Below, piece after piece: positions 48,598 through 57,756 of a stretch of DNA of 64,000 nucleotides. The stretch is from Selenomonas bovis DSM 23594 (GTDB lineage: Bacteria; Bacillota; Negativicutes; Selenomonadales; Selenomonadaceae), in contig NZ_KB908384.1 of NCBI RefSeq assembly GCF_000381005.1, forward strand, positions 26,863-90,862, written 5' to 3'. The notes beneath the pieces are model-generated. The model had not been told where the DNA came from, made no database searches, and saw nothing but the letters and a program-made list of their open reading frames with translations. The position numbers were made by a program, and so were the translations under genes. Position 1 is the stretch's first letter. Every line of letters begins with the position of its first letter.

Positions 48598-50688
48598 ATG
48601 AGCTTTTGGAAAAATATTTTAGACATACTGCATCAGGAAAAGACAACGGAGAAAGGCGAGGGGCAGCCCTCGTCTTTTGCGCCGTCCGGTGAGGACGCGC
48701 CGCAGGCGGAGAAACCGGAGGAAGCGCAGGCAGAGGGCATGGACCCTGTAGAGGCGGAGCTCGACCGCGAGATCGCGGCCTTTTACGCCGTGCTCGTCGA
48801 CACGATGGGCTCCGACCGCCTCGTACTGCAGGCCGGCAAGCTCGGTGCGCTCACGCTCATGCGCTCGCCGCGCCGCGCGGACCGCGTGCTCGCGCTCGAG
48901 CGCATCCTGCTCGAGAACCCGACGCTCGGCCCCGCTCCGCGCGAGGACGAGATCCCGCAGATTCTCTCGGAGCTCTCCGAGCGCATCGCGGAGCAGATGG
49001 CGCGCAAGAATGTCGAGGACTCCATCGAGAAAAAGGTCAACGACAAGCTCGAGCAGGAGCACCAGGACTACGTCAAGGACATCCGCCTGCAAGTCCTCAA
49101 GGAGGAAAAGGGCGAGACGGAGTCGCCGCAGGACGCGGAGAAGCGCGAGAAGCTCGAACGCATGAACAAGATTCATCTCACGCAGTCCGTCATGGAGCTC
49201 TTGCGCCCGCAGAGCTTCGATGAGATCGTCGGCCAGGAGCGCGCGGTGAAATCCCTCATGGCGAAGCTCTCGTCCCCCTATCCGCAGCATCTGCTGCTCT
49301 ACGGCCCGCCGGGCGTCGGCAAGACGACGGCGGCGCGCCTCGTGCTCGAGGCCGCGAAGAAGAAGCCGCTCTCGCCGTTCGGCGAGGACGCGCCCTTCAT
49401 CGAGACGGACGGCACGACGCTGCGCTGGGACCCGCGCGACATCACGAACCCGCTCCTCGGCTCCGTGCACGACCCCATCTATCAGGGCGCGCAGAAGACG
49501 CTCGCCGACAACGGCGTTCCCGAGCCGAAGCCGGGCCTCGTGACGGACGCGCACGGCGGCATCCTCTTCATCGACGAGATCGGTGAGATGGACGAGATGC
49601 TGCAGAACAAGCTCCTCAAGGTCCTCGAGGACAAGCGCGCCTATTTCGACTCGGCGTACTACGACCCGACCGACCCGAAGGTGCCGCCCTACATCCGGCA
49701 GCTCTTCGAGGAGGGCGCGCCCGCGGACTTCGTGCTCATCGGCGCGACGACGCGCGACGCGGGTCACATCAATCCCGCGCTGCGCTCGCGCTGCGCGGAG
49801 ATCTACTTCGAGCCGCTCACGCCCGCCCACATCGTGAAGATCATCGGCAACGCGGCGGAAAAGCTCCACGTCGAGCTCGCGGACGGCGTCGCCGATCTCA
49901 TCGCGGAGTACACCATCGAGGGCCGCAAAGCCATCAACATCCTCGCGGACGCCTACTCGCTCGCGCTCGAGCGCAGCGGCGAGGACGTGCGCATCGGCGA
50001 GGCCCTGCGCGCGGCGGAGCAGGCCGGCGAGGACCGGCAGCAGGCCGCGGCGGAGGCGTTCGCCGCCGTCCAGCTCACCGTGGAGAAGCAAGACATCTAC
50101 GAGGTCGCGCAGGTCAGCCGCCTCTATCAGTTCGTCACGAAAAAGGCGAAGCAGACGGCGGAGCAGGGCCATATCTTCGGCCTCGGCGTCGCGGGCTTCC
50201 TTGGCTCCGTCATCGAGATCGAGGCCGTCGCGTTCCCCGCGCATGAAAAGGGCAAGGGCACGGTGCGTTTCAACGAGACGGCCGGCTCGATGGCGAAGGA
50301 CTCGGTCTTTAACGCCGCCTCCGTCCTGCGCAAAGTCACGGGCAAGGACATCCACGACTACGACGTCCACATCAACGTCATCGGCGGCGGCAACATCGAC
50401 GGCCCGAGCGCCGGCACCGCCATCCTCGCGGCCCTCGTCTCCGCCGTCACAGGCAGGAAGATCCGCCAGGACGTCGCCGTCACGGGCGAGATCTCGCTCG
50501 CGGGATGCGTGCGCCCCGTCGGCGGCGTCTTCGAGAAAGCCTACGGTGCGAAGCAGGCGGGCATCCGCCTCATGGTCATCCCGGAGGAAAACAGAAAAGA
50601 CATCCCGCAGGACCTCCTCGGGCTCGACATCCGCCCGGTCAAAACGGCGGAGGAGGCCTTCGCATTGATCTTTTCGCCGGAGGCGTAG
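48598..50688 (+). CDS. lonC: Lon-family ATP-dependent protease (LonC type)
   Basis: A 696-residue soluble protease. A poorly conserved, coiled-coil-rich N-terminal region (about 1-190) replaces the usual Lon N-domain. The AAA+ module (about 205-480) has Walker A GPPGVGKTT and Walker B ILFIDEIGEM. The C-terminal Lon protease domain (about 505-690) has the catalytic Ser in DGPSAGTA and Lys in AYGAKQAG. There are no membrane segments, unlike archaeal LonB. Its place between rplI and dnaB is usual in Negativicutes and some clostridia. AAGGAT lies ahead of ATG 48,598; an upstream extension is not supported. Confidence 0.9.
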   Translation: MSFWKNILDILHQEKTTEKGEGQPSSFAPSGEDAPQAEKPEEAQAEGMDPVEAELDREIAAFYAVLVDTMGSDRLVLQAGKLGALTLMRSPRRADRVLALERILLENPTLGPAPREDEIPQILSELSERIAEQMARKNVEDSIEKKVNDKLEQEHQDYVKDIRLQVLKEEKGETESPQDAEKREKLERMNKIHLTQSVMELLRPQSFDEIVGQERAVKSLMAKLSSPYPQHLLLYGPPGVGKTTAARLVLEAAKKKPLSPFGEDAPFIETDGTTLRWDPRDITNPLLGSVHDPIYQGAQKTLADNGVPEPKPGLVTDAHGGILFIDEIGEMDEMLQNKLLKVLEDKRAYFDSAYYDPTDPKVPPYIRQLFEEGAPADFVLIGATTRDAGHINPALRSRCAEIYFEPLTPAHIVKIIGNAAEKLHVELADGVADLIAEYTIEGRKAINILADAYSLALERSGEDVRIGEALRAAEQAGEDRQQAAAEAFAAVQLTVEKQDIYEVAQVSRLYQFVTKKAKQTAEQGHIFGLGVAGFLGSVIEIEAVAFPAHEKGKGTVRFNETAGSMAKDSVFNAASVLRKVTGKDIHDYDVHINVIGGGNIDGPSAGTAILAALVSAVTGRKIRQDVAVTGEISLAGCVRPVGGVFEKAYGAKQAGIRLMVIPEENRKDIPQDLLGLDIRPVKTAEEAFALIFSPEA

Positions 50689-50712
50689 GGTGAGTAAGAA
50701 GGAAGGAACATC

Positions 50713-52044
50713 ATGCCACTACCCGAGCGGGTTCCCCCGCAGAATATAGAAGCCGAACAGTCCGTGCTCGGCGCCATGCTCATCAAGAAGGAAGCCATCA
50801 CCCAGGCGCAGGAACTCCTGCGCCCGGACGACTTCTATCGCGAGGCACACCGCATCGTCTTCGAGACGATGCTCGAGCTCGCGGGCGACAACGAGGCCGT
50901 CGACCTCGTGACGCTCACCGAGGCCCTGCGCAAAAAGGAAATGCTCGAGAAGGTCGGCGGCATCTCCTTCATCACGGCCCTCGCGAACTACGTGCCGACC
51001 GCGGCGAACATCGTCTACCACGCGCAGATCGTCAAGGAGAAATCCGAGCTGCGCCACCTCATCGACGCCGCGACAGAGATCGCGAGCGCGGCCTACGAGG
51101 CGACCGACGACGTCAAGGACATCATGGACGACGCGGAGAAGAAGATCCTCGCCGTCGCCGCGAATCAGACGGGCGGCGCCTTCGAGCCCATCAGGAACAT
51201 CGTCATCGACACCGTCGGACGCGTCGAGACGCTCTACGAGAACCAGGGCGGCCTCACAGGCATCAGCACGGGCTTCCGCGACCTCGACCGCGACACGAGC
51301 GGCCTGCAGAAATCAGACCTCATCCTCGTCGCCGCGCGCCCCTCGATGGGCAAGACCGCCTTCACGCTCAACATCGCGACGTATGCCGCCATGCACGGCC
51401 ACACCGTCGCCTTTTTCTCCCTCGAGATGAGTAAGGAGCAGCTCGTGCAGCGCATGCTCTGCTCCGAGGGCGGCATCGACTCGCAGCGCCTGCGCACGGG
51501 CCAGCTCGAGGACGCGGACTGGGATCGGCTCATCAACACGGCCGACCGCGTCTCCAAGGCCTCCATCTACATCGACGACACCGCGGGCATCAACGTCATG
51601 GACCTGCGCTCGAAGGCCCGCCGCCTCAAGGCCGAGCACGGCCTCGACCTCATCGTCATCGACTACCTGCAGCTCATGCAGGGCCGCGCGCGCAGCAGCA
51701 GCGACAACCGCCAGCAGGAGATCTCCGAGATCTCCCGCTCGCTCAAGGCCCTCGCGCGCGAGCTCGACGTCCCCGTCGTCGCGCTCTCCCAGCTCTCGCG
51801 CAGCGTCGAGAGCCGCACGGTGAAAAAGCCGATGCTCTCCGACCTCCGCGAGTCCGGCTCCCTCGAGCAGGACGCCGACATCGTCATGTTCCTCTACCGC
51901 GAGGACTACTACGACCAGGAGACCGAGCGCAAGAACATCACGGAAGTCATCATCGCGAAGCACCGCAACGGCCCCATCGGCACCATCGAGCTCTTCTTCC
52001 AGAAAGAGTTCACGAAGTTCCGCGATCTCTCGCATATGGAATGA
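50713..52044 (+). CDS. dnaB: Replicative DNA helicase
   Basis: A 443-residue hexameric helicase that unwinds DNA at the replication fork. The N-terminal primase-interaction domain (about 10-110) begins PPQNIEAEQSVLGAMLI. The RecA-like domain has Walker A ARPSMGKTAF (about residue 210), Walker B LIVIDYLQLM and the QEISEISRSLKALARELDVP helix. Full length, with no intein. GGAAGGAAC precedes the ATG 24 bases after lonC, so the two are probably co-transcribed. Confidence 0.97.
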   Translation: MPLPERVPPQNIEAEQSVLGAMLIKKEAITQAQELLRPDDFYREAHRIVFETMLELAGDNEAVDLVTLTEALRKKEMLEKVGGISFITALANYVPTAANIVYHAQIVKEKSELRHLIDAATEIASAAYEATDDVKDIMDDAEKKILAVAANQTGGAFEPIRNIVIDTVGRVETLYENQGGLTGISTGFRDLDRDTSGLQKSDLILVAARPSMGKTAFTLNIATYAAMHGHTVAFFSLEMSKEQLVQRMLCSEGGIDSQRLRTGQLEDADWDRLINTADRVSKASIYIDDTAGINVMDLRSKARRLKAEHGLDLIVIDYLQLMQGRARSSSDNRQQEISEISRSLKALARELDVPVVALSQLSRSVESRTVKKPMLSDLRESGSLEQDADIVMFLYREDYYDQETERKNITEVIIAKHRNGPIGTIELFFQKEFTKFRDLSHME

Positions 52045-52178
52045 GGCGCTTTCTGGGCAGGAAGCAACGCGCGCTCTCTCTTCGCTGCGTTTGCCGCGCG
52101 TGGCCTTGCCGTCAGCGCACCATGCGGATGCTCGCAGCAACGCAGCCGCGGCAGCGGTTTCTGAAAGGAAGACAGCAA

Positions 52179-53024
52179 ATGAAGATACTCGTCACAGGCA
52201 TCACAGGCCAGCTCGGCCACGACGTCATGGAGGAGCTCGCGGCGCGCGGCCATGAGGCCGTCGGCGCGACGCGCAGGGAAATGCCGCTCACGGACTTTCC
52301 CGCGCTGCGCGCCTATATCGAGCGCGTGCGCCCCGACGCCGTCATCCACTGCGCCGCCTACACTGCCGTCGACCGCGCCGAGGAGGAAAAGGAGACCTGC
52401 ATGATCGTCAACGGCGGCGCGACGCGCGAGATCGCCACCGCCTGCCGGGACATCGGCGCGAAGCTCCTCTACCTCTCGACCGACTACGTATTCCCCGGCA
52501 CGGGAGAGGACTTCTACGAGCCGGACGACGCGAAGGGGCCGCAGAACGCCTACGGCCTCTCCAAGCTCGCGGGCGAGGAGGCCGTCGAGGAGCTCCTCAC
52601 GCGCTATTTCATCGTGCGCATCTCCTGGGTCTTCGGCGTGAACGGCAAGAACTTCATCAAGACCATGCTGCGCCTCGCCGAGACGCACGACACGCTCACC
52701 GTCGTCGACGACCAGATCGGCTCGCCGACCTACACGCGCGACCTCGCGCGCCTGCTCGTAGATATGGTCGAGAGCGAGCGCTACGGCATCTACCACGCGA
52801 CGAACGAGGGCGTCTGCTCCTGGGCGGATTTCGCGAAGGAAATCTTCCGCCAGGCGGGGCGGGCGGTCACCGTCACCCCCGTACCCTCGACCGCCTATCC
52901 TACCCCCGCGAAGCGCCCGAAGAACTCGCGCCTCAGCAAGCGCTGCCTCGACGCCGCGGGCTTCTCGCGCCTGCCCGACTGGCAGGACGCGCTCGCGCGC
53001 TACCTCAGAGAACTCGCGGAATGA
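52179..53024 (+). CDS. rfbD: dTDP-4-dehydrorhamnose reductase
   Basis: A 281-residue extended short-chain dehydrogenase that makes dTDP-L-rhamnose, a precursor for cell-surface polysaccharide. The nucleotide-binding motif is GITGQLGHDV, followed by VIHCAAYTAVD, STDYVFPGTG and catalytic Tyr/Lys in YGLSKLAGEE. The start ATG 52,179 follows GAAAGGAAG; the longer frame from 52,041 is out of family. Other rfb genes are not adjacent. A long palindrome follows. Confidence 0.93.
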   Translation: MKILVTGITGQLGHDVMEELAARGHEAVGATRREMPLTDFPALRAYIERVRPDAVIHCAAYTAVDRAEEEKETCMIVNGGATREIATACRDIGAKLLYLSTDYVFPGTGEDFYEPDDAKGPQNAYGLSKLAGEEAVEELLTRYFIVRISWVFGVNGKNFIKTMLRLAETHDTLTVVDDQIGSPTYTRDLARLLVDMVESERYGIYHATNEGVCSWADFAKEIFRQAGRAVTVTPVPSTAYPTPAKRPKNSRLSKRCLDAAGFSRLPDWQDALARYLRELAE

Positions 53025-53026
53025 AA

Positions 53027-53122
53027 AAGGGGCTGTCGCACGAAGCATTTTCACCACGCTGCCCGGTCAGGAGAGAGTTTCCTGACGGCTTGGTGGGAAA
53101 TCCTTTCGTGCGACAGCCCCTT
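53027..53122 (+). terminator. 96-base palindrome after rfbD, probably a two-way terminator
   Basis: Perfect 18-base outer arms AAGGGGCTGTCGCACGAA (53,027-53,044) and its complement (53,105-53,122). Inner pairings CCAC/GTGG and GTCAGGA/TCCTGAC make nearly the whole element one hairpin. A T-tract is weak on the plus side (TTGTC) and clear on the minus side (CCCCTTTTTC). A related GGGGCTGTC...GGAGCC hairpin lies at 63,843-63,909. Confidence 0.65.
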
Positions 53123-53220
53123 GTCTGCGTGCGGGCGTATGGCCGCGCGATAGCAAGCGACGCCGGGGGAGGCGCTCATGCGGCTTTGACGTGAGCCGCG
53201 GATTCTGGGCGGGCCCTGTC

Positions 53221-53499
53221 TCAGAGCAGAAACCGCCGCGCGCAGAGCAAGAAGAACGCCGCGACGGCGAGGAGGAATGAGAAAAGCTCGACGCAGCGCA
53301 GCGGATAGGCGAGATGCAGCGGGACATCGACGACGCGCGGAACATTGCTCGTCAAAAGAGAGATGGCGATCGAGACGTAGAGCAGCTCTACCGTGAGCGA
53401 CGAGACCTTCGCCTCCGCGAACGCCCGCAGGAGCAGATAGACGCTGACCGCGATGAAGAAATAAGCGACCTTGTCGCCGTGACCGTGAAACCGGGCCAT
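53221..53499 (-). CDS. Small hypothetical membrane protein
   Basis: A 92-residue protein with about three hydrophobic segments (KVAYFFIAVSVYLLLRAF, LTVELLYVSIAISLL, CVELFSFLLAVAAFFLLCA) and a His-containing N-terminus (MARFHGHGDK). I do not recognise the family. A weak AAAGG lies upstream of the ATG. It diverges from apbE. Confidence 0.6.
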   Translation of the reverse strand: MARFHGHGDKVAYFFIAVSVYLLLRAFAEAKVSSLTVELLYVSIAISLLTSNVPRVVDVPLHLAYPLRCVELFSFLLAVAAFFLLCARRFLL

Positions 53500-53588
53500 A
53501 GGAACACAACCTTTCTATACTACACTCATTCGCCATACCTGTGTCGTTTTCCTGCTAGTGGGGCGGCGCACGAGAGAGGAGTACGCGC

Positions 53589-54668
53589 ATGAAGAAACAA
53601 GCAAATATCCTCGCGGCGGCCCTGCTCGCCGCGCTCCTCCTGCTCCTCTTTCCCGCCTGCGGGCATGAGCCCGTGGTAAAGACCGTGCTCGTCATGGACA
53701 CCGTCGCGCAGCTCACAGCCGTGGACGGCGAGGCGAGAGCCGCCGTCGACGAGAGCATCGCGCTCCTGCAGCGTCTCGACCGGATCGCTGGCACAGGCGA
53801 GGAGAGCGACGCCGCGCGCCTCGCCGCCGCCGCGGGGACAGGCGCATGGGTGGAGATCTCGCCCGAGGTCTACGAGATGCTAGAGGCCGCGCAGGATTGG
53901 GCCGCGCGCACGGACGGCGCCTTTGACGTGACGGCGGGCCCGCTCGTCGCGCTCTGGGGCATCGGCACCGACCGCGCCCGCGTGCCCGCGCCGGAGGAGA
54001 TCGCGGCTGCGCGCAGCCATGTGGGCTGGCAGCGCCTCGAGCTTGCAGGCGACGGCCAGCGCGCGCGCCTCCGCTCACCCGGCATGGACATCGACCTCGG
54101 CGGCATCGCCAAAGGCTACGCCCTCGACGCCGTGCGGGCCATCTACGCGGCGCACGGCGTCAAAAACGGCATGATTAGCCTCGGCGGCAGCTCGCTCTAT
54201 GCCCTCGGCAAGAACGAACACGGCGACGACTGGCGCATCGGCATCCGCGCGCCGCGCGGCGAGACAGCGCAGGAGTACCTCGGCATCCTCCCGATCTCAG
54301 ACGCTGCCCTCTCAAGCTCCGGTGACTACGAGCGCTACTTCGAGCAGGACGGCCAGCGCTACCACCACATCCTCGACCCGCGCACCGGCGCCCCCGCATC
54401 CTCCGGCCTCTACGGCGTCACCGTCATCCTGCGCGGCGACCACGCGGGCATGATGAGCGACCTCCTCACGACCGCCCTTTTCGTCCTCGGCGAGGAAAAG
54501 GGACGCGCGCTGCTCAAGGCGGCCGACCTCCCCGCCACAGTTCTCTTCATCTCCCCGGACACGACCGCTGCCTACCGCCTCGGCGAAGCCCTCCCCGCAG
54601 GCGGTGCATCCCTGAGAAATCTCTTGCAGAAACAGGCGGGGAATGTACGCTGGGAGGATGGAGAATAG
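53589..54668 (+). CDS. apbE: FAD:protein FMN transferase, lipoprotein
   Basis: A 359-residue ApbE-family enzyme that attaches FMN covalently to threonine residues of exported proteins such as RnfG/NqrC or other flavoproteins. The signal peptide ends in a lipobox (LLFPACG, Cys about residue 25), placing it on the outer face of the inner membrane. Motifs include DTVAQLT, DGAFDVTAGPLVALWGIG, IDLGGIAKGYALD, SLGGSSLYALG and HHILDPRTGAP, with the metal-site Asp/Thr region MMSDLLTTALFVLG. A single gene with a strong terminator. Confidence 0.93.
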   Translation: MKKQANILAAALLAALLLLLFPACGHEPVVKTVLVMDTVAQLTAVDGEARAAVDESIALLQRLDRIAGTGEESDAARLAAAAGTGAWVEISPEVYEMLEAAQDWAARTDGAFDVTAGPLVALWGIGTDRARVPAPEEIAAARSHVGWQRLELAGDGQRARLRSPGMDIDLGGIAKGYALDAVRAIYAAHGVKNGMISLGGSSLYALGKNEHGDDWRIGIRAPRGETAQEYLGILPISDAALSSSGDYERYFEQDGQRYHHILDPRTGAPASSGLYGVTVILRGDHAGMMSDLLTTALFVLGEEKGRALLKAADLPATVLFISPDTTAAYRLGEALPAGGASLRNLLQKQAGNVRWEDGE

Positions 54669-54676
54669 GCACTGCG

Positions 54677-54712
54677 ACCGCAGGTGCAGCTTCGGCTGCA
54701 CCTGCGGTTTTT
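54677..54712 (+). terminator. Terminator after apbE
   Basis: Stem ACCGCAGGTGCAG/CTGCACCTGCGGT with a tetraloop-like CTTCGG, then TTTTT. Confidence 0.93.
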
Positions 54713-54882
54713 ATCAAGACGCCAGTGTATGAGTGCAAAATTGTAGGACATACACCCATCGGCACGTCCTCGTGGCGCACGGCGTGAGAAAAAGATGGGG
54801 ACAGCAGGAAATTTCTGATTTCTGGCGAATGAATGACATAGAAATAGGTTAAGCTGTAGAAAGAAACAGAAGAGAAATTTCT

Positions 54883-54917
54883 TATAGGAAGTGCTGAATT
54901 AATCAGTGCTTCCTATA
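54883..54917 (+). repeat. Dispersed palindromic repeat, copy 11 (best palindrome)
   Basis: TATAGGAAGTGCTGAATT and AATCAGTGCTTCCTATA form an almost complete inverted repeat. It marks the upstream edge of the GHKL-ATPase island. The preceding AT-rich 54,720-54,880 has no clear gene. Confidence 0.85.
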
Positions 54918-54940
54918 GATACCTTCGAGGAGGGACCTTT

Positions 54941-55519
54941 ATGTCGAGATGGCGCGCAGAACGGATGGGCACAGCATCGCATTATGAAAACGGGAAAACC
55001 ATAGAGCGATTGCAACGAGCGTTCGACGGCATCGAACGCCCCGCCCCGAAACGCCCGCAAACGCGTGCGGAGCGTCGGCGCCTGCAGCGCGAACGAGACA
55101 TCGAGGATGCATATATGCCGGATACCTCCATGCAGGACGTCACAGCGGAACGCGACAAGGACGCGGGGAGGACATTCTCCCATAGGCATGGCAAAGAAAT
55201 GTCCCTGCGAGAACAGCGCGAAGCTGCCGCGCGTCTCATAGACTGCCCGGACGTCATCAACAGGGCAGGCCTCTACGACACCATCACCCTCCGCGATAGT
55301 GACGGGGAGGAATACGAGCGGGAACTTGACTTCCCCGAGACCAAGACGCCGCCGATTTTCAACGCCTTCCGCGGCGACTATGTCGGCGCGGTCCATTCGA
55401 TCGGCGGCTATACGTATCAGCTCGTGAAGGTGAAAAAGGCGAATGGGCGCGTCTATGCGCTCGGGGCGAAGGGGAGAGATGGACAGAAAGGACAGGGGAA
55501 GAGGATGAGATGGCGATGA
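54941..55519 (+). CDS. Hypothetical protein with basic N-terminus
   Basis: A 192-residue protein I do not recognise. Residues 1-60 are rich in Arg/Glu (KRPQTRAERRRLQRERDIED), probably helical or disordered. Residues 95-180 look folded and beta-rich (LIDCPDVINRAGLYDTITLR, then the GAVHSIGGYTYQLVKVKKAN stretch), ending in a basic tail. GAGGAGG lies seven bases before the ATG, so it is probably expressed. It is the first gene after palindromic copy 11 and overlaps the following 53-codon frame by ten bases. Confidence 0.6.
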   Translation: MSRWRAERMGTASHYENGKTIERLQRAFDGIERPAPKRPQTRAERRRLQRERDIEDAYMPDTSMQDVTAERDKDAGRTFSHRHGKEMSLREQREAAARLIDCPDVINRAGLYDTITLRDSDGEEYERELDFPETKTPPIFNAFRGDYVGAVHSIGGYTYQLVKVKKANGRVYALGAKGRDGQKGQGKRMRWR

Positions 55520-55671
55520 TGGGCAGCGTGGAGAGCATGGAACTGCGCGCCGTCGAGCAGGCGAAGATCAGCTGCGCGAAAAAGCATTTCTGTGTCATCA
55601 GCGGCGACGCTGTGCGCTACGATGTTGTCGACAGCTACGAGGCGCTGCGTCAGCTCGTCATGAGCTTCTGA
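55510..55671 (+). CDS. 53-residue frame resembling the C-terminal tail of a type III restriction Res subunit
   Basis: ATG 55,510 to TGA 55,671. The sequence EQAKISCAKKHFCVISGDAV then RYDVVDSYEAL resembles, from memory, the last ~40 residues of type III restriction enzyme Res subunits (AKI.CAKKHF...V.YDVV.SYE.L). Nothing upstream encodes helicase motifs, so it is either a remnant left by deletion or a small stand-alone protein. GGGGAAGAGG lies ahead of the start. The alignment is unverified. Confidence 0.4.
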   Translation: MAMMGSVESMELRAVEQAKISCAKKHFCVISGDAVRYDVVDSYEALRQLVMSF

Positions 55672-55746
55672 AAGGAGCAATCATGAAATGAGATGTTTTT
55701 GCAAGACCTCACGTTAGCAGAGAATCTAGGAAAAGGGAGTACGTTT

Positions 55747-57756
55747 ATGACAGGAGAAACAGCTGGGTGTTGGAATTTCCCGGAGAATAACAGTGGACAG
55801 GCGAGAGGAATCGCGGATGCTGGGATGGCGACTTTCCAGGGGAACCGGATCGGCGCCCTGGCACGCGAGATTTGTCAGAATTCCTTGGATGCGCTGAAGG
55901 ATGGCGAAGACGGAGTGACGGTGACATTTGCCTGGCGTAGCGTCCCGAAGAAGCGGATGCCGGGATATGCTGCCGTTAAACGAGCGTTGGAAGATGCTAA
56001 GGCCTTTTGGGATACGCAGACAAGCCCGGATACTCAAAATTTCTTGAACGAGGCGGTGCGCAAGATCAATGATCCTCTCGATATGATGGTATTGCGCATG
56101 AGTGATGACCATACGACAGGGCTTTCCTATCCGTATGAGCCGAATCGGCTCGATGGCTGGAATGCTTTGACGCGCCTTGATGGCGGTGCGACGAAGGCGG
56201 GCGACAGCGCGGGAAGCTTCGGCATCGGGAAGAACGCGCCGTTTGTCAGCTCGTGGTGCAGGCTCGTATTTTATCGCACATTGAACGAGCAGGGAGAGCG
56301 CGCGGCACAGGGGATGATGCGGCTGGTTTCTTTTCCGAAACAGGGTGATGCGGATCATTTGACGACGGGCATCGGGTATTATGGCAACCCCCAGAGAAAT
56401 CTACCGGTGCCGGAGATCCCGGAGCTTGAAGCACTGAATCGGCGTGAGGGAACTGGCACGGATGTCTTTGTCTATGGATTCCAGAGCCCGAAAGACGTCG
56501 ATACGGAGATGGGCTCCTGGGATGAGGATATCAAGCTGGAGCTTCTTTCTAACTTCATTTATGCCATCTATAGGAACCGTCTGACGGTCGTCTTTGAGAA
56601 TAACGCGGGAACGCGGGAGATCCTGGAGCGGTCGAGCATAGGGCGTTATGTTGAAAAGTTCTATGCGCGGAGCAAGAAAGCGAAGGTGAAGAACCTCTAC
56701 AACACGTACCTCCTCCTGCGTTATTCTGAGCGTGTGAATTCTTTTTCAACGCCTTTCCATGGCCTTGGTACCTTGAATCTGCGCTGCTTGAACCAAGAGG
56801 GTGAGCCAAGTCTGAACCGACAGGTTCTCGTAGTGCGCAAGTCAGGGATGACGTTGTATTATATGAAAAGCATATCGAAGACGATCAATTTCACTGGCAT
56901 ACTGGAGCTCCAGGGCGAAAAGCTCAATGCGTTTTTCCGGGCGATGGAGAATACGGATCATACGAAATGGGAGGCCAAGCGTCATCCAAGTCCATCCCGG
57001 GCAAAGCTTTATTTGAAAGAAATGCGGGATTGGGTGCAGGACAGTGTGATCAGCCTCGTGGATAAGCAGGTAGTCGATGAGGAGGTCGAGGTCAAGGGGC
57101 TCAGCTCGATGTTGCAGGAAGGCGCGATGGAACTGCCGCCGACCATCGCGCTTGTGGAGAGTCAGGAGCAGCCAAAGGAGACGATTCAGCCAACGCATTC
57201 GGAGTTTGAGGCGGCGCAGCAGCCTGCGCCGGAGCCGAGCAGGGGCATATTGCACAGGAACCAGCCCGCGGAGCAGGGAAAGGAAACCGGTCGGACGAAA
57301 AAGACGAAGGGGACCATCACGGAACGGGGGATTCACTCCGTGATGCGGCTGCTCAAGGGGACGCGCAAAAGAAAGAAGAAAACCATGCACAAGGGAGAGG
57401 AAGATCCGCAGGGAAAGGATCTCTTGCTGAAGCCGGAGCGCGGAAAATGGCAGGATGTCCCTTTGCAGTCATTGCGCATTCTGAAGCTGTCCGGCAATCA
57501 CTATCGGTTGCTCTTCGAAGTGCCTGTGCCTGTCAGAAAGGGACGGCTGGAGATTGTCACTGTGGGAGAGAATGGAAAAAGCGTCCTACTGAGGGCGGGA
57601 AAGATCCAGTCGTGGACGAATCTGGAGATGGCAGAGGTCATTGATGGGAGCATCCATTTCTGCAATCTTCAGCCGGGCAACCGCGTTAAGCTGGAGTTCT
57701 CTTTACTGGCGGAGAAGGAGTATGCCATGGAGGTGCACGCGTATGAAGATAACTAA
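55747..57756 (+). CDS. GHKL (Hsp90/MutL-like) ATPase of a three-gene accessory operon
   Basis: A 669-residue protein. The Bergerat fold is visible in residues 25-170: N-box LAREICQNSLDAL, a G1-like MVLRMSDDHTTGL in place of the classical DxGxG, and G2 DSAGSFGIGKNAPF. A middle domain follows to about residue 430. Residues 480-590 are Pro/Glu/Lys-rich, with a basic TRKRKKKTMHKGEE stretch, then a beta-rich C-terminal domain (about 600-669). It resembles MORC-like ATPases of prokaryotic conflict systems. GGGAG precedes ATG 55,747. It overlaps the next gene by 14 bases. GC content is clearly lower than in neighbouring genes, suggesting transfer. Confidence 0.82.
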   Translation: MTGETAGCWNFPENNSGQARGIADAGMATFQGNRIGALAREICQNSLDALKDGEDGVTVTFAWRSVPKKRMPGYAAVKRALEDAKAFWDTQTSPDTQNFLNEAVRKINDPLDMMVLRMSDDHTTGLSYPYEPNRLDGWNALTRLDGGATKAGDSAGSFGIGKNAPFVSSWCRLVFYRTLNEQGERAAQGMMRLVSFPKQGDADHLTTGIGYYGNPQRNLPVPEIPELEALNRREGTGTDVFVYGFQSPKDVDTEMGSWDEDIKLELLSNFIYAIYRNRLTVVFENNAGTREILERSSIGRYVEKFYARSKKAKVKNLYNTYLLLRYSERVNSFSTPFHGLGTLNLRCLNQEGEPSLNRQVLVVRKSGMTLYYMKSISKTINFTGILELQGEKLNAFFRAMENTDHTKWEAKRHPSPSRAKLYLKEMRDWVQDSVISLVDKQVVDEEVEVKGLSSMLQEGAMELPPTIALVESQEQPKETIQPTHSEFEAAQQPAPEPSRGILHRNQPAEQGKETGRTKKTKGTITERGIHSVMRLLKGTRKRKKKTMHKGEEDPQGKDLLLKPERGKWQDVPLQSLRILKLSGNHYRLLFEVPVPVRKGRLEIVTVGENGKSVLLRAGKIQSWTNLEMAEVIDGSIHFCNLQPGNRVKLEFSLLAEKEYAMEVHAYEDN

